From positions 1 through 62,998 of the forward strand of contig JAEWGX010000014.1 of NCBI GenBank assembly GCA_023388075.1: a DNA stretch of 62,998 nucleotides, given 5' to 3'. The DNA is from Pseudomonadota bacterium (GTDB lineage: Bacteria; Pseudomonadota; Gammaproteobacteria; Burkholderiales; Burkholderiaceae_E). A program made the position numbers and the translations under genes. Below are positions 33,185-42,283 of the stretch, piece by piece (position 1 is the stretch's first letter; each line of letters begins with the position of its first letter). The notes below the pieces were generated by a model. It saw only the letters and a program-made list of their open reading frames with translations, made no database searches and was not told the origin of the DNA.

Positions 33185-34369
33185 TCATGACGGCGCTCCC
33201 AGGATCGCCGCGCCGGTGCAGAGGCAGCGGTCGTAGGTAACCATGCCGAAACCGGAGACGAGGCCGAGCCGCGCATCGGCCACGGCGCGTTCGCCGGCCG
33301 CGCCGGTCAGCTGGCGCAGCGCCTCGGTCATGCCGAGGAAGCCGCCGGCCGCGCCCGCCTGCCCGGCCGACAGCTGGCCGCCGCTGGTGTTGTTGGGAAA
33401 GCTGCCGTCATGCGTGAGCCCGTGGGATCGCACGAATTCCGGCCCCTCCCCCTTCTCGCAAAAGCCGAGATCCTCGAACTGGATCATCACGATCACCGGG
33501 TAGTCGTCGTAAGTCTGCACGAAGTCGAGCTGCGACGGCGTCACGTCCGCCTGCGCGTAGAGGTCGTCGCGGTCCATCCGCCATCCGCCCCGGAACATCA
33601 CCGGATCCTCCGCGTAGGCGTTGTGCCGCTCGATCGCGCCCCGCACCACCGCGTAGCGCAGGCCGAGGTCGCGGGCGCGTTCCTCGCTCATCACCAGGAA
33701 GGCCTCGGCGCCGGCGCACGGCATGACGCAATCGAAGAGATGAAGCGGCTCGGCGATCGGCCGCGCCACCAGGTACTCCTCCATGGTGAGCGGCTTCCTG
33801 AACACGGCAGTGGGGTTCTTCAGCGCGTTGCTGCGCTGGGCCACCGCGATCCGCCCGAAGTCCTCCCGCTCGGCCCCGTACTCGCGCATGTAGTTGGCGG
33901 TGATGAAGGCAAAGATCGAGTTGGGTCCGCCCGAGCCGTACGGGTAGGTGGCGTCGCGCGCGAAGTTGCTGAAGCTTCCCAGGGTGAGGCGGAACGAGTT
34001 CACATGGTTGGTGTCCGCGCCGACGCAGGCGACCACGCTCGCATCGCCCGCCTGGACGGCGCGAGCGGCCCGGCGCAGGCACATCACCCCGGAGGCGCCG
34101 CCCGTGGGCACGTGGTCGAGCCAGCGCGGCTCGAGCCCCATGTGCTGGGTCACGCCGACGGCGGTATCCGGCGCCAGCGAGAAGCTGCTCAGGCAGAGAC
34201 CGTCGATCTCCTCCTTCGCCAGGCCGCTCTGCCGGACCAGCTCTGCCAGGGCCCGGCCGATGAACCAGTGTGCGAGCCGGGTGGAGTAACGCACGTAGGG
34301 CACCGTCACGGGCACCGCTACCGCGACACCTTCGTAGGAGAGCCGACGGGTGCGTGGGGGTCGTTCCAT
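33185..34369 (-). CDS. Thiolase-fold protein lacking the nucleophilic cysteine
   Basis: A 394-residue thiolase-superfamily protein. Where catalytic thiolases have a cysteine, it reads VPTGGASGVM. The second active-site loop is QLSAGQAGAAGGFLG, without the usual GHP. Such members act with DUF35 proteins, for example as aldolase-type partners in side-chain degradation, not as classical thiolases. The DUF35 module is in the next gene. Expected chemistry is therefore retro-aldol or CoA-ester cleavage by a two-subunit complex, by analogy only. Confidence 0.75.
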   Translation of the reverse strand: MERPPRTRRLSYEGVAVAVPVTVPYVRYSTRLAHWFIGRALAELVRQSGLAKEEIDGLCLSSFSLAPDTAVGVTQHMGLEPRWLDHVPTGGASGVMCLRRAARAVQAGDASVVACVGADTNHVNSFRLTLGSFSNFARDATYPYGSGGPNSIFAFITANYMREYGAEREDFGRIAVAQRSNALKNPTAVFRKPLTMEEYLVARPIAEPLHLFDCVMPCAGAEAFLVMSEERARDLGLRYAVVRGAIERHNAYAEDPVMFRGGWRMDRDDLYAQADVTPSQLDFVQTYDDYPVIVMIQFEDLGFCEKGEGPEFVRSHGLTHDGSFPNNTSGGQLSAGQAGAAGGFLGMTEALRQLTGAAGERAVADARLGLVSGFGMVTYDRCLCTGAAILGAPS

Positions 34370-34370
34370 A

Positions 34371-36017
34371 CTAGGTGGCGTCGCCCGCCGCGACGGGCTG
34401 GCGCTTCTTCAGGCCGCGGGTATCGATGCATCCGGCCGTCCCGGGAAGCGCGCGCGCGAGCTCCCGGAGCTGGCCGCGCTGGATCTTCTGGGACGCGGTG
34501 AGCGGCAGCGACTCGACGAAAGCCACGTAGCCCGGCGCCTTGTAGTAGGCGAGCTGGGCAAGCGCGTGGGCGACGATGTCGGCCGCGATCGTCGCCGGCT
34601 CGCCGCGCGCGTCGCCACGCAATACCACGCAGGCGAGCACCTCGTCGCCGCGCAACGGATCCGGCGCCGCCGCGACCGCGCAGGACGCGACCGCCGGATG
34701 CTGGTTGAGCACGCTCTCCACCTCGACCGCGGAGATATTCTCCCCGCTGCGCCGGATCACGTTCTTCTTGCGATCGACGAAGTAGTAGTTCCCCTCGGCG
34801 TCGCGCCGCACCATGTCACCGGTGTGGAACCAGCCGCCTTCCCAGGCTTCGGCGCTGGCCGCCTCGTCCTTGAGGTAGCCGGAGAAGAAGTAGCGCCGCG
34901 GGTCGTCGCCGGCCGAGCGGACCAGCAGCTCGCCCGGCGTGCCGTCCGCGACATCGCGCCCTTCGTCGTCGACCAGGCGGATCTCGACGAACGGCTCGCG
35001 CCGCCCGAAGCAGTTGGTGCCGACATGACGGGGCTCGCGGTTGGCCATGACGCAGGCGGCGGCGCCGGTCTCGGTCATCGCCCAGGCCTCCACCAGCGGG
35101 AAGCCGAAGCGCTCCTCGAACGGCGCATGATTCTTGCGATCCACCCCGGCCCCGAAGCCCCAGGCGATGTCGTGGTTGCGATCGGACGGCGACGGCGGCG
35201 CGGCGAGCAGCATCGCCGGCATCACGCCGAGATAGTGCGCGATGGTCGCCCTGCCCTCGCGGGCGCTCTCGAGCCAGGTCTTCGGATGGAAGCGATCGAG
35301 CTGGACCAGGCAGCCGCCGGCCACCAGCACCACCATGGTGGAGAACGCCATCGCGTTGACATGGTTGAGCGGCAGCGGCGTGATCACCCGCTCGGCATCC
35401 TGACGGAAGCGACAGACCTCGTCCAGCCCGGCGTACCACTCGCCGGCGCGCAGGAAATAGGCGTTGTCGAGCATGCATCCCTTGGGACGCCCGGTGGTGC
35501 CGGAGGTGTAGAGCAGCGCGCACTCCGTGGCCGCGCCGATCGGCTCGCCCGCTCGCGGCGCCGCGCTGCGCGTCGGCGGCACCGCGTCGCCCGCATCCGC
35601 CGCCATCGTCGCGAACGGGACGCCGGCCGACCTGGCGGCGGCCTCGAGATCGGCCCGTCGCGACGGCAGGCACACCGCCAGCCCGATCTCGCTGTGCCCG
35701 ATCAGGTAGCCGAGCTCCGCCGCCCGCATCTCCGAGTTGATCGGCACCACGCTCACGCCGAGCGCGTTCAACGCGAACCAGTGGAAGAGGAACTCGGGCC
35801 GGTTGTCCAGCATCAGGCCGACCCGGTGCCCGTGGCCGTAGCCGGCACGCTCGTACGCGGCGCGCAGCTCCGCGACCCCAGCGGCGGCATGGGCCCATGC
35901 AATCGGGCCGGCAGGGATGCCGTAGGCGGCCGCGGTCACCGACTCGACGAAGAGGAAGTCCGTCCGTGGCGTGCGGGCCGCGGTCGCCGCGAAGGCGTCA
36001 TGCACCGTGTGAATCAT
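34371..36017 (-). CDS. AMP-binding acyl-CoA ligase (crotonobetaine/carnitine-CoA ligase-like)
   Basis: A 548-residue adenylate-forming enzyme. It has YTSGTTGRPKGCML, WAMTETGAAA and the hinge DRKKNVIRRSGENISAVEVE with a C-terminal catalytic-lysine region. Closest in style to the CaiC/fadD short-acid ligases. One base separates it from the thiolase-like gene, and it starts six bases after the Rieske beta-subunit stop, so it is inside the operon. It should generate the CoA ester used by the thiolase-like/DUF35 pair. Confidence 0.85.
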   Translation of the reverse strand: MIHTVHDAFAATAARTPRTDFLFVESVTAAAYGIPAGPIAWAHAAAGVAELRAAYERAGYGHGHRVGLMLDNRPEFLFHWFALNALGVSVVPINSEMRAAELGYLIGHSEIGLAVCLPSRRADLEAAARSAGVPFATMAADAGDAVPPTRSAAPRAGEPIGAATECALLYTSGTTGRPKGCMLDNAYFLRAGEWYAGLDEVCRFRQDAERVITPLPLNHVNAMAFSTMVVLVAGGCLVQLDRFHPKTWLESAREGRATIAHYLGVMPAMLLAAPPSPSDRNHDIAWGFGAGVDRKNHAPFEERFGFPLVEAWAMTETGAAACVMANREPRHVGTNCFGRREPFVEIRLVDDEGRDVADGTPGELLVRSAGDDPRRYFFSGYLKDEAASAEAWEGGWFHTGDMVRRDAEGNYYFVDRKKNVIRRSGENISAVEVESVLNQHPAVASCAVAAAPDPLRGDEVLACVVLRGDARGEPATIAADIVAHALAQLAYYKAPGYVAFVESLPLTASQKIQRGQLRELARALPGTAGCIDTRGLKKRQPVAAGDAT

Positions 36018-36023
36018 CGGCGG

Positions 36024-36509
36024 CTAGATGAAAAGCTGGACCGACGGCAGGGCCGCGTCCGGGTTGAGCAGGTTGACCCGCTTGAGCGTGATGCGCAGCC
36101 TGCCGTCCACGAGGCGCAGATGATGCAAGAACGTGCCGACATAGAACTGCAGCTCGTCGCCCTGCGACTCGGTGTAGTGGAATTCGGTGCGGACGACGAA
36201 GCGGTTGCCGGCCGTGTCGAACTCCTCCACCGTCGGCACCTGCAGCAGGTGGTGGCAGCGGCTGGGCGGCTGCTGCGAGAACGCCCGCGGGCTCTTCAGG
36301 CGCTCGACGCGGATGTCGCGCAGCAGCTTGTCCTCGTAAAGATGGGACGTGTGCTCGAACGGGTCCTCCTGGTCCGGCACCAGCGGCAGCCAGTAGTAGC
36401 CGTCGTCGGTGAAGAGGGCGTTCCACTCGTCGTAGCGCTTCGCGTCGAGCAGCCGCGACTCCTGCACCACGAAATCGATCAGGTCCTGCGGCTTGACCGT
36501 GCCTTCCAT
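36024..36509 (-). CDS. Aromatic-ring-hydroxylating dioxygenase beta subunit
   Basis: A 161-residue small subunit of the NTF2/cystatin fold. It has FVVQESRLLDAKRYDEWNAL at the N-terminus and a conserved end LLNPDAALPSVQLFI. It is structural in Rieske oxygenases of alpha3beta3 type. The start shares one base with the alpha-subunit stop (TGATG), giving stoichiometric coupling. The electron-transfer ferredoxin and reductase are not adjacent. Confidence 0.88.
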   Translation of the reverse strand: MEGTVKPQDLIDFVVQESRLLDAKRYDEWNALFTDDGYYWLPLVPDQEDPFEHTSHLYEDKLLRDIRVERLKSPRAFSQQPPSRCHHLLQVPTVEEFDTAGNRFVVRTEFHYTESQGDELQFYVGTFLHHLRLVDGRLRITLKRVNLLNPDAALPSVQLFI

Positions 36510-37822
36510 CACATCGTCTCCGTCATCAGGCGGGCCCAGGTGTGGTACTGGTTGCGAAACGGCAGCTCGTTGGTGCCGTTCACCGCGGCGGGAATGTTCT
36601 CCAGCTCGTCCGGTCGGTGGTTGCGATGCAGGCTGATCCATTCGTTGCCGCTCGCCCGCAGGCCCTGCTGGATCGCCCGGTAGGCGTGCAGGTCGTCGTG
36701 GCCCACCACCGAGAAGGGGGAGTTGATCAGGCGGTTGTACATCGTCGTCCGATGCAGCAGCTCCGGCGGCGCACCCTTCAGCCGGAAGGTCCAGCTCTCG
36801 ATCAGCGTCTTGTCCACCGAGATGGGCCTGGCCACGCGGATCGACTGAATCGCACCCTTGATGGTGAGGTTGGGGTAGTAGACCGTGTTGTGGCGAACCG
36901 TGCCCAGGATCTTCGCGGCCTGCTCGGCGCCGTAGCGCGCCTTCATCGCTTCCTCGTACTCGGGGATCGCCGAGTACTTGCTGTGGATGCTGAAGTTCAC
37001 GCCGGTGAAGCTGTGGCCGTTCTCGTAGACCTGCAGGCCCATGTCCTCGAAGAACTGGTACGGCGACACGAACGGCACGAACTGCTCGATGGCCATCGGC
37101 TTGGGCGTCTCCTCCGGCTTGCCCAGCCAGAGCCGGCGCGCGGTGCCGGCCGAGGACTCGTGCACCACCATCGGATGCATCGCATCGTTCAGGTTCTCGA
37201 CGAACATCTTCCAGTTGCACGCGTGCATGTAGCGCAGGCAGCCACCGGCGATCTCGAGCTCGCCTTCCGGCGAGCGGTCCGCCATGTTGTCGATGGAGGA
37301 GAGCGAGTCGCCGAACCACTCCTCGAAGTCCTGCCCGGCGTCGCTCAGCTTCACGAAGACGAAGCCGCGATACGAACGCACGTGCCTCACGGTGCTGATG
37401 CCGCGCGCCGAATCGCACTCCGCGAAGCCGGTGCCCTCGTAACCCTCGCGCATCGGCGCGGACTGGAACGACCCGTCGGTGCGGAAGGTCCACGCGTGGT
37501 AGGGACAGCGGAAGAACTTGCCGGTGTTGCCGCACGGCGAGCTGACCAGCTGGGCGCCCTTGTGCGCGCACCGGTTCATCAGCACGCGCACGGATCCGTC
37601 GCCGTGGCGCACCACGATCAGCGGGCGCCCGGCGATCTCGTTGCGGATGTAGTCGCCATGGTTCGGAATCTGGCTCTCGTGGCCGACATAGTTCCAGGCG
37701 TTGGCGAAGAAGTGCTCCTGTTCGAGCTGGAAGATCTCCTCGTTGATGTAGAGATCCCGGTGGACCCCGTCGGGCCGGACCAGTGCCCGCACCGCCTCCG
37801 GATTGCCTCGGTACGTCGTCAT
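36509..37822 (-). CDS. Aromatic-ring-hydroxylating dioxygenase alpha subunit (Rieske)
   Basis: A 437-residue catalytic subunit. The Rieske 2Fe-2S site is CAHKG (C-x-H), then RCPYHAW (C-x2-H). Mononuclear iron ligands are expected in the NLNDAMHPMVVHE region. It adds O2 to an aromatic or indole ring. The start MTTYRG follows AGAGGAG; the frame continues 14 codons upstream without ribosome site. Together with the beta subunit it resembles the indole-3-acetate oxygenase component of auxin-degrading bacteria, a resemblance judged only from context. Confidence 0.88.
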   Translation of the reverse strand: MTTYRGNPEAVRALVRPDGVHRDLYINEEIFQLEQEHFFANAWNYVGHESQIPNHGDYIRNEIAGRPLIVVRHGDGSVRVLMNRCAHKGAQLVSSPCGNTGKFFRCPYHAWTFRTDGSFQSAPMREGYEGTGFAECDSARGISTVRHVRSYRGFVFVKLSDAGQDFEEWFGDSLSSIDNMADRSPEGELEIAGGCLRYMHACNWKMFVENLNDAMHPMVVHESSAGTARRLWLGKPEETPKPMAIEQFVPFVSPYQFFEDMGLQVYENGHSFTGVNFSIHSKYSAIPEYEEAMKARYGAEQAAKILGTVRHNTVYYPNLTIKGAIQSIRVARPISVDKTLIESWTFRLKGAPPELLHRTTMYNRLINSPFSVVGHDDLHAYRAIQQGLRASGNEWISLHRNHRPDELENIPAAVNGTNELPFRNQYHTWARLMTETM

Positions 37823-37887
37823 CGCTTGCTCCTCTCGTCGGGCGGTGGCGGCCGCCGTCGGCATGCCGCGCCCGCCTCGTTGCCAGT

Positions 37888-39492
37888 TCAGGTGGCCACC
37901 TGCGCTTCGGGGGCCGGATCGGTCGGCTTCGCGGCCCGCGCGGACGTGGTCGGACCGGCCCGCTCCGCCGGGACGTCGTCGGACCCGAGCGCCGCCAGCG
38001 CGGCGCGCAGCTTCTCGCCCTGCTCGTCGGCGAGGGCGGCGTCGCGCAACCCGCGCAGGGTGGCCGGCGCCATCGCCCCGCCCGCGCGATCGAGCGCCGC
38101 CATCACGGCGTCATAGTTGCGCAGGCCCCGCTCATGCGTGTCGCTGTAGCCCTTCACCAGCCGCTGGCACCGCACCACTTCCAGCGCGAGTGCGGGATCC
38201 GCCTGCGCGCTTCCCACGATCCGCCCGAGCCAGGCCTCGATGCGCCGGTTCTCCTCGGCGTAGCGGGAAGTGGAACGACGCCAGCGCCGGCTCGCCGCGA
38301 CCATGCGCAACAGCAGGTAGCCATGCAGGGTGTTGGTGCGCACGATGCGGCCCTGGCGGGTCTGCCGCTCCACCAGGCGCCGCGGCCATCCCGAGCGCAT
38401 CAGCCAGTCGCCCGCCTTGCGCGGCAGCGATTCGCAGATCTCCTGCAGGCGCGGATGCATGTACTCGCTGATCGCGATCAACTGGCCGGACTGCACCCGG
38501 GTCTCCGCGCGTACCCGATCGAAGCGGGTGGCGCGGGTCTTCAGCGCCGCCACCCGGGCGGTGTCCTCATAGGACATCCAGAGGGCGAGGAAGCGCGCGG
38601 CCTCGCGCAGCAGGAGCTCGCCGTCCTCGCCGGCACCGCGCGCGGCGGCGATCCGCGCGAGCCGATCGAGGTAGAGGCCGGCATAGGCCGGATCCTGGTA
38701 GTCCACCAGCCGGCGCACGCCTTCCAGCACCACGGCATGCGCAGCCGCGGGGAATTCCCGCTGCGCCCGTTCCACCAGCGCCCGCACGGCCGGATGGCGC
38801 GGCTGCGGCGCAGGGCTCGCCGGCACGTCGGGCGTCGCATCCGGCGCGGTCCCGGGCGCCTCGGCATCGCCGGCGAGCGCCCTGGCAAACGCATCGCCAA
38901 AGGCCGCGAGGCTGGGCTTCACCCCCACCCCGCCTCGGTCGATCGTCGCCTCGAACTGGGCGCGGCTGAACGGCAGCACGCCCGCGCCGGCCAGCGCGCC
39001 GAACAGCACCGCGCTGATCACGCTGCCCGACTTCTGCGCCGCCTCGGCCATGTCGAAGCGGATGAATCGCCTGGGCGCCTCGGCGATGTTCGCGAGCAGC
39101 GCCGCGCTGTCCACCCGGCCGTCGCCCATCGCGCTCTTCTCGGCGATCGAGTAGACCCGATGCGTCGATGCGATGAGCGTGGTGCGGTCCGTCACCAGCC
39201 CGCGCTGGACCGCCCGGCCCGCCTCCATCAGCTCTGAGGCGAGCACCACGTCCACGTCGCCCGGCAAGGGCATGAGGGCGAGCACCGGCTGCCCACCGTC
39301 CGCTTCCGCCCGGCTGCGCGGGTAGAGCTCGACGTAGTAGATGGTGGCGCCCGTGCGCTGCGCGACACCCGGCACGGAAGTCGTCTGCGCGATGTAGCCG
39401 TTGTGTTCGCCGAGGTCGACGATCCAGTCGGCCAGCACGCCGCCACCCTCGCCACCCATGGCGAGGATCGCGATCTTGATCACCTGCGTCAT
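37888..39492 (-). CDS. iorB: Indolepyruvate oxidoreductase subunit beta-type protein (POR gamma domain plus extension)
   Basis: A 534-residue protein. The first 200 residues are a pyruvate-ferredoxin-oxidoreductase gamma-type domain (ILAMGGEGGGVLADWI, TTSVPGVAQRTG). The following 330 residues correspond to the helical DUF6537-like extension found in long bacterial indolepyruvate oxidoreductases. Archaeal IorB is only about 200 residues, so this is the long form, here separate from IorA. With IorA it oxidatively decarboxylates aryl-2-oxoacids to aryl-acetyl-CoA with ferredoxin. It lies 24 bases downstream of iorA. Confidence 0.8.
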   Translation of the reverse strand: MTQVIKIAILAMGGEGGGVLADWIVDLGEHNGYIAQTTSVPGVAQRTGATIYYVELYPRSRAEADGGQPVLALMPLPGDVDVVLASELMEAGRAVQRGLVTDRTTLIASTHRVYSIAEKSAMGDGRVDSAALLANIAEAPRRFIRFDMAEAAQKSGSVISAVLFGALAGAGVLPFSRAQFEATIDRGGVGVKPSLAAFGDAFARALAGDAEAPGTAPDATPDVPASPAPQPRHPAVRALVERAQREFPAAAHAVVLEGVRRLVDYQDPAYAGLYLDRLARIAAARGAGEDGELLLREAARFLALWMSYEDTARVAALKTRATRFDRVRAETRVQSGQLIAISEYMHPRLQEICESLPRKAGDWLMRSGWPRRLVERQTRQGRIVRTNTLHGYLLLRMVAASRRWRRSTSRYAEENRRIEAWLGRIVGSAQADPALALEVVRCQRLVKGYSDTHERGLRNYDAVMAALDRAGGAMAPATLRGLRDAALADEQGEKLRAALAALGSDDVPAERAGPTTSARAAKPTDPAPEAQVAT

Positions 39493-39516
39493 GCCGCTCC
39501 TTTCCCTGGGCAGCCG

Positions 39517-41676
39517 TCAGAAGGCGAAGCGATCCCGCCGCCGCGCCTCGACCTGCTGCAGCCAGCCGATCACCCGGGCGGTGAAACGATGCAACAGCGT
39601 CTCCCAGCGGCCCGGGTTGGTCACCACCCGCGCCTTGTAGAAGGAGGGGCACAGCACGGCGGCATGGGACACCTCGCCGCAGACGCCGCACCCGACGCAA
39701 CTGTCCAGCACCGTCGCCACCGGATCCGTACGCAGCGGGTCCGGATTCGACTTGATCGAGAGCGAGGGGCAGCCGGACAGCCGGATGCAGGAGTGGTCCC
39801 CCGTGCAGGTATCCGGGTCGACCCCGAACTTCTCCCGGACCACCCGCTTGCCCTCGGCCGCCGCCTTGCGCGCGAGCGGCTTCTCGCGGCGCTGGCGGTT
39901 CAGCATGCACTCGGACTGCGCCACGAGCACCTTCGGGCCCTTCTCCTTCGTGGTCAGCGCCTCCTTGAGCGCGTCGCGCATCCCGGCGACGTCGTAGGTG
40001 CGCCGCATCGTCCGGACCCACTTCACGCCGACCCCGCGGACCGCCTGCTCGATCTCGTGGCCGGTGCTTCGCGTCGGATTGGCGGCATCGGACGAGAGGA
40101 TGTCCTGCCCGCCGGTGGCCGCCGTGTAGTTGTTGTCGACCACGATGGTGAGGTTGTCACTGCGGTTGAAGACCGAATTGGCAATGCCGCTGGTGAGACC
40201 GTTGTGCCAGAAGCCGCCGTCTCCCATGATCGAGATCGCGCGCTTGCCGGCCGGCACGTTCATCGCGCCGGCGCCGGCGCTGCCCAGTCCGTAGCCCATC
40301 GTCGTGTTGCCGATATTGAAAGGCGGCAGGATGGAGAACAGGTGGCAGCCGATGTCGGCGCTCACGTGGTGCTGTCCCAGCTCGCGCTCCACCAGCTTCA
40401 TCGCGCTGAAGATGGGACGCTCCGGGCATCCGGTGCAGAAGCCGGGCGGGCGCGGATGGACCGTCTCCGAGAGCGGGCGCCGCACCAGGGTCTCCCTCAA
40501 GGCGGGCACCGCGCCGCCCTCGGCCTGCGCGGCGGTACGCGCCTGCAGGCGGCCGTAGCGCTCGCAGAAGCGACGCACGCCGCTCAGCACCTCCGCGGCG
40601 GTATACTCGCCGGCCGCCGGCAGCAGGTCCTTGCCGTGCAGGACGGTGTCCGATCCGGCCTGGCGCAGGATCAGGGCCAGGTTCTGCTCGATGAAGTTGG
40701 GCTGGCCCTCCTCCACCATCAGGACGGCGCGCTTGCCTTCGCAGAAGCGCAGCACCTCGCTCTCGATCACGGGGTAGGCCACGTTCATCACGTAGAGCGG
40801 GACCCGCGAGTTGCCGTAGACGTCGGCCAGGCCGAGCCGCTCCAGCGCCCTGGCGAGCGTGTTGTAGTTGCCGCCCTGCACGATGATCCCGACATCGTCC
40901 GCGTCCCGGGCGACGAACTCGTTGAGCCGATGCTCCTCGATGAAGCGCACGGCAGCCGGCCAGCGCTCCTTCACCTTCTCCTGCTCGTGCGCGAAGCTGG
41001 CCGGCGGCAGCACGATGCGGCTCACGTCGCGCCGCGGCTGCTCCATCGCCTCGGCGATGGTGAACTGCGGGCGCCGGTTGTCGGCCGCGACGAACTCGCC
41101 GTGCACGTGACAGGCGCGGATCCTGAGCTGCAGCATGACCGGCGTATTGCTCGCCTCGGACAGCTCGAACCCCTGCTTCACCGCCGCCACCATGCTCGGC
41201 AGGTTGGGCCGGGGATCCAGCAGCCACATCTGCGACTTCATCGCGAAGGCGTGGCTGCGCTCCTGCATGATGGAGGAACCTTCGCCGTAGTCCTCGCCGA
41301 CGATGATCAGCGCGCCGCCCGTGACGCCCCCGGAGGCGAGGTTGGCGAGCGCATCCGAGGCGACGTTCGTGCCGACCGTCGCCTTGAAGGTCACCGCGCC
41401 GCGCAGCGGGTAGTTGACCGATGCAGCCAGCGTCGCGGCCGCGGTGGCCTCGCTCGCGCTGTTCTCGAAACGGATGCCGTGCTCGGCCAGGATGTCCTGT
41501 GCGTCGGCCAGGACGTCCATCAGGTGCGAGATCGGCGCGCCCTGGTAGCCGGCGACGTAGGAGACCCCCGATTCCAGCAGGGCCTTGGTCACCGCGAGGA
41601 TGCCCTCGCCGCGGAACACCTCGCCCTCGGCGAGCCGCAGCTTCTTGACTTCCTCGACGAAGGATCGTTCGGCCAT
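39517..41676 (-). CDS. iorA: Indolepyruvate ferredoxin oxidoreductase subunit alpha
   Basis: A 719-residue TPP enzyme. The N-terminal PFOR-like domains are followed by the TPP-binding motif GDGGFWHNG through VVDNNYTAATGG. A C-terminal ferredoxin domain has cysteines in DTCTGDHSCIRLSGC and SCVGCGVCGEV. It converts indole-3-pyruvate or phenylpyruvate to the arylacetyl-CoA while reducing ferredoxin. It is the first gene of the reverse-strand cluster and is transcribed divergently from the MarR regulator, with 103 bases between the starts. Confidence 0.88.
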   Translation of the reverse strand: MAERSFVEEVKKLRLAEGEVFRGEGILAVTKALLESGVSYVAGYQGAPISHLMDVLADAQDILAEHGIRFENSASEATAAATLAASVNYPLRGAVTFKATVGTNVASDALANLASGGVTGGALIIVGEDYGEGSSIMQERSHAFAMKSQMWLLDPRPNLPSMVAAVKQGFELSEASNTPVMLQLRIRACHVHGEFVAADNRRPQFTIAEAMEQPRRDVSRIVLPPASFAHEQEKVKERWPAAVRFIEEHRLNEFVARDADDVGIIVQGGNYNTLARALERLGLADVYGNSRVPLYVMNVAYPVIESEVLRFCEGKRAVLMVEEGQPNFIEQNLALILRQAGSDTVLHGKDLLPAAGEYTAAEVLSGVRRFCERYGRLQARTAAQAEGGAVPALRETLVRRPLSETVHPRPPGFCTGCPERPIFSAMKLVERELGQHHVSADIGCHLFSILPPFNIGNTTMGYGLGSAGAGAMNVPAGKRAISIMGDGGFWHNGLTSGIANSVFNRSDNLTIVVDNNYTAATGGQDILSSDAANPTRSTGHEIEQAVRGVGVKWVRTMRRTYDVAGMRDALKEALTTKEKGPKVLVAQSECMLNRQRREKPLARKAAAEGKRVVREKFGVDPDTCTGDHSCIRLSGCPSLSIKSNPDPLRTDPVATVLDSCVGCGVCGEVSHAAVLCPSFYKARVVTNPGRWETLLHRFTARVIGWLQQVEARRRDRFAF

Positions 41677-41741
41677 CTCCTGTCCTCCCTGCGTGCTGCC
41701 CCGGGAGCTCCGCCTCTTCGCAGGCGCCCGAGACCGCTATA

Positions 41742-41755
41742 TTATTGACAAATAA
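41742..41755. promoter_or_regulatory. Inverted repeat in the iorA-marR divergent promoter
   Basis: TTATT-GACA-AATAA is a perfect 5-bp-arm dyad in an A/T-rich island between the divergent iorA and marR genes. It overlaps a consensus TTGACA (41745-41750) on the forward strand. Position and size fit a MarR operator repressing both directions. Confidence 0.5.
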
Positions 41756-41779
41756 ACATTTCCACAATCATGGATCCGT

Positions 41780-42283
41780 ATGGCCCCAGTCTACCGATCC
41801 GAGCCGGATCCCGCCACGACCGACCCCGACGACGTCCCGGGTGCACCGCGGCGGTTCGTGGATGACTACCTGCCGGCGCTGCTCGCGCAGGCGAGCCAGC
41901 TCATCTCATCGGAGTTTCATCAGGTGGTGCACAGCCAGGGACTGTCGGTCGCCGAATGGCGGGTGATGGCCTCGCTCGCGGGCGGCACGCCGGTGAGCAT
42001 CGGCCGGCTCGCCGCGGTCACGATCACCAAGCAGCCCACCCTGACCCGGCTTCTCGACCGCATGGAGCTGCGCGGCGACGTGGAGCGGCTGGCGCACCGC
42101 AGCGACCGCCGCGTCACCCTGGTGCGCATCACCCGCAAGGGATCGCGCACGGTGCATCACCTGATGGACCTCGCGCGCGAGCACGAGATGCGCGTGCTGG
42201 AGCCCTTCGGCCTCGCGAGCGCGGAGCAGCTGAAGGAAACCCTGCGCCGGATGATCGAGCTGCACCGGATCCCGCCCGGCTGA
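41780..42283 (+). CDS. MarR family transcriptional regulator
   Basis: A 167-residue MarR protein. The winged helix lies at about 55-125 (LSVAEWRVMASLAGG, VTITKQPTLTRLLDRMELRG, RHSDRRVTLVRIT wing region). The family usually represses divergent catabolic genes and is relieved by an aromatic ligand. Its position opposite iorA and the dioxygenase cluster suggests it is the pathway regulator. Indole-3-acetate-responsive MarR regulators control auxin-degradation loci in other Burkholderiales. Confidence 0.9.
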   Translation: MAPVYRSEPDPATTDPDDVPGAPRRFVDDYLPALLAQASQLISSEFHQVVHSQGLSVAEWRVMASLAGGTPVSIGRLAAVTITKQPTLTRLLDRMELRGDVERLAHRSDRRVTLVRITRKGSRTVHHLMDLAREHEMRVLEPFGLASAEQLKETLRRMIELHRIPPG

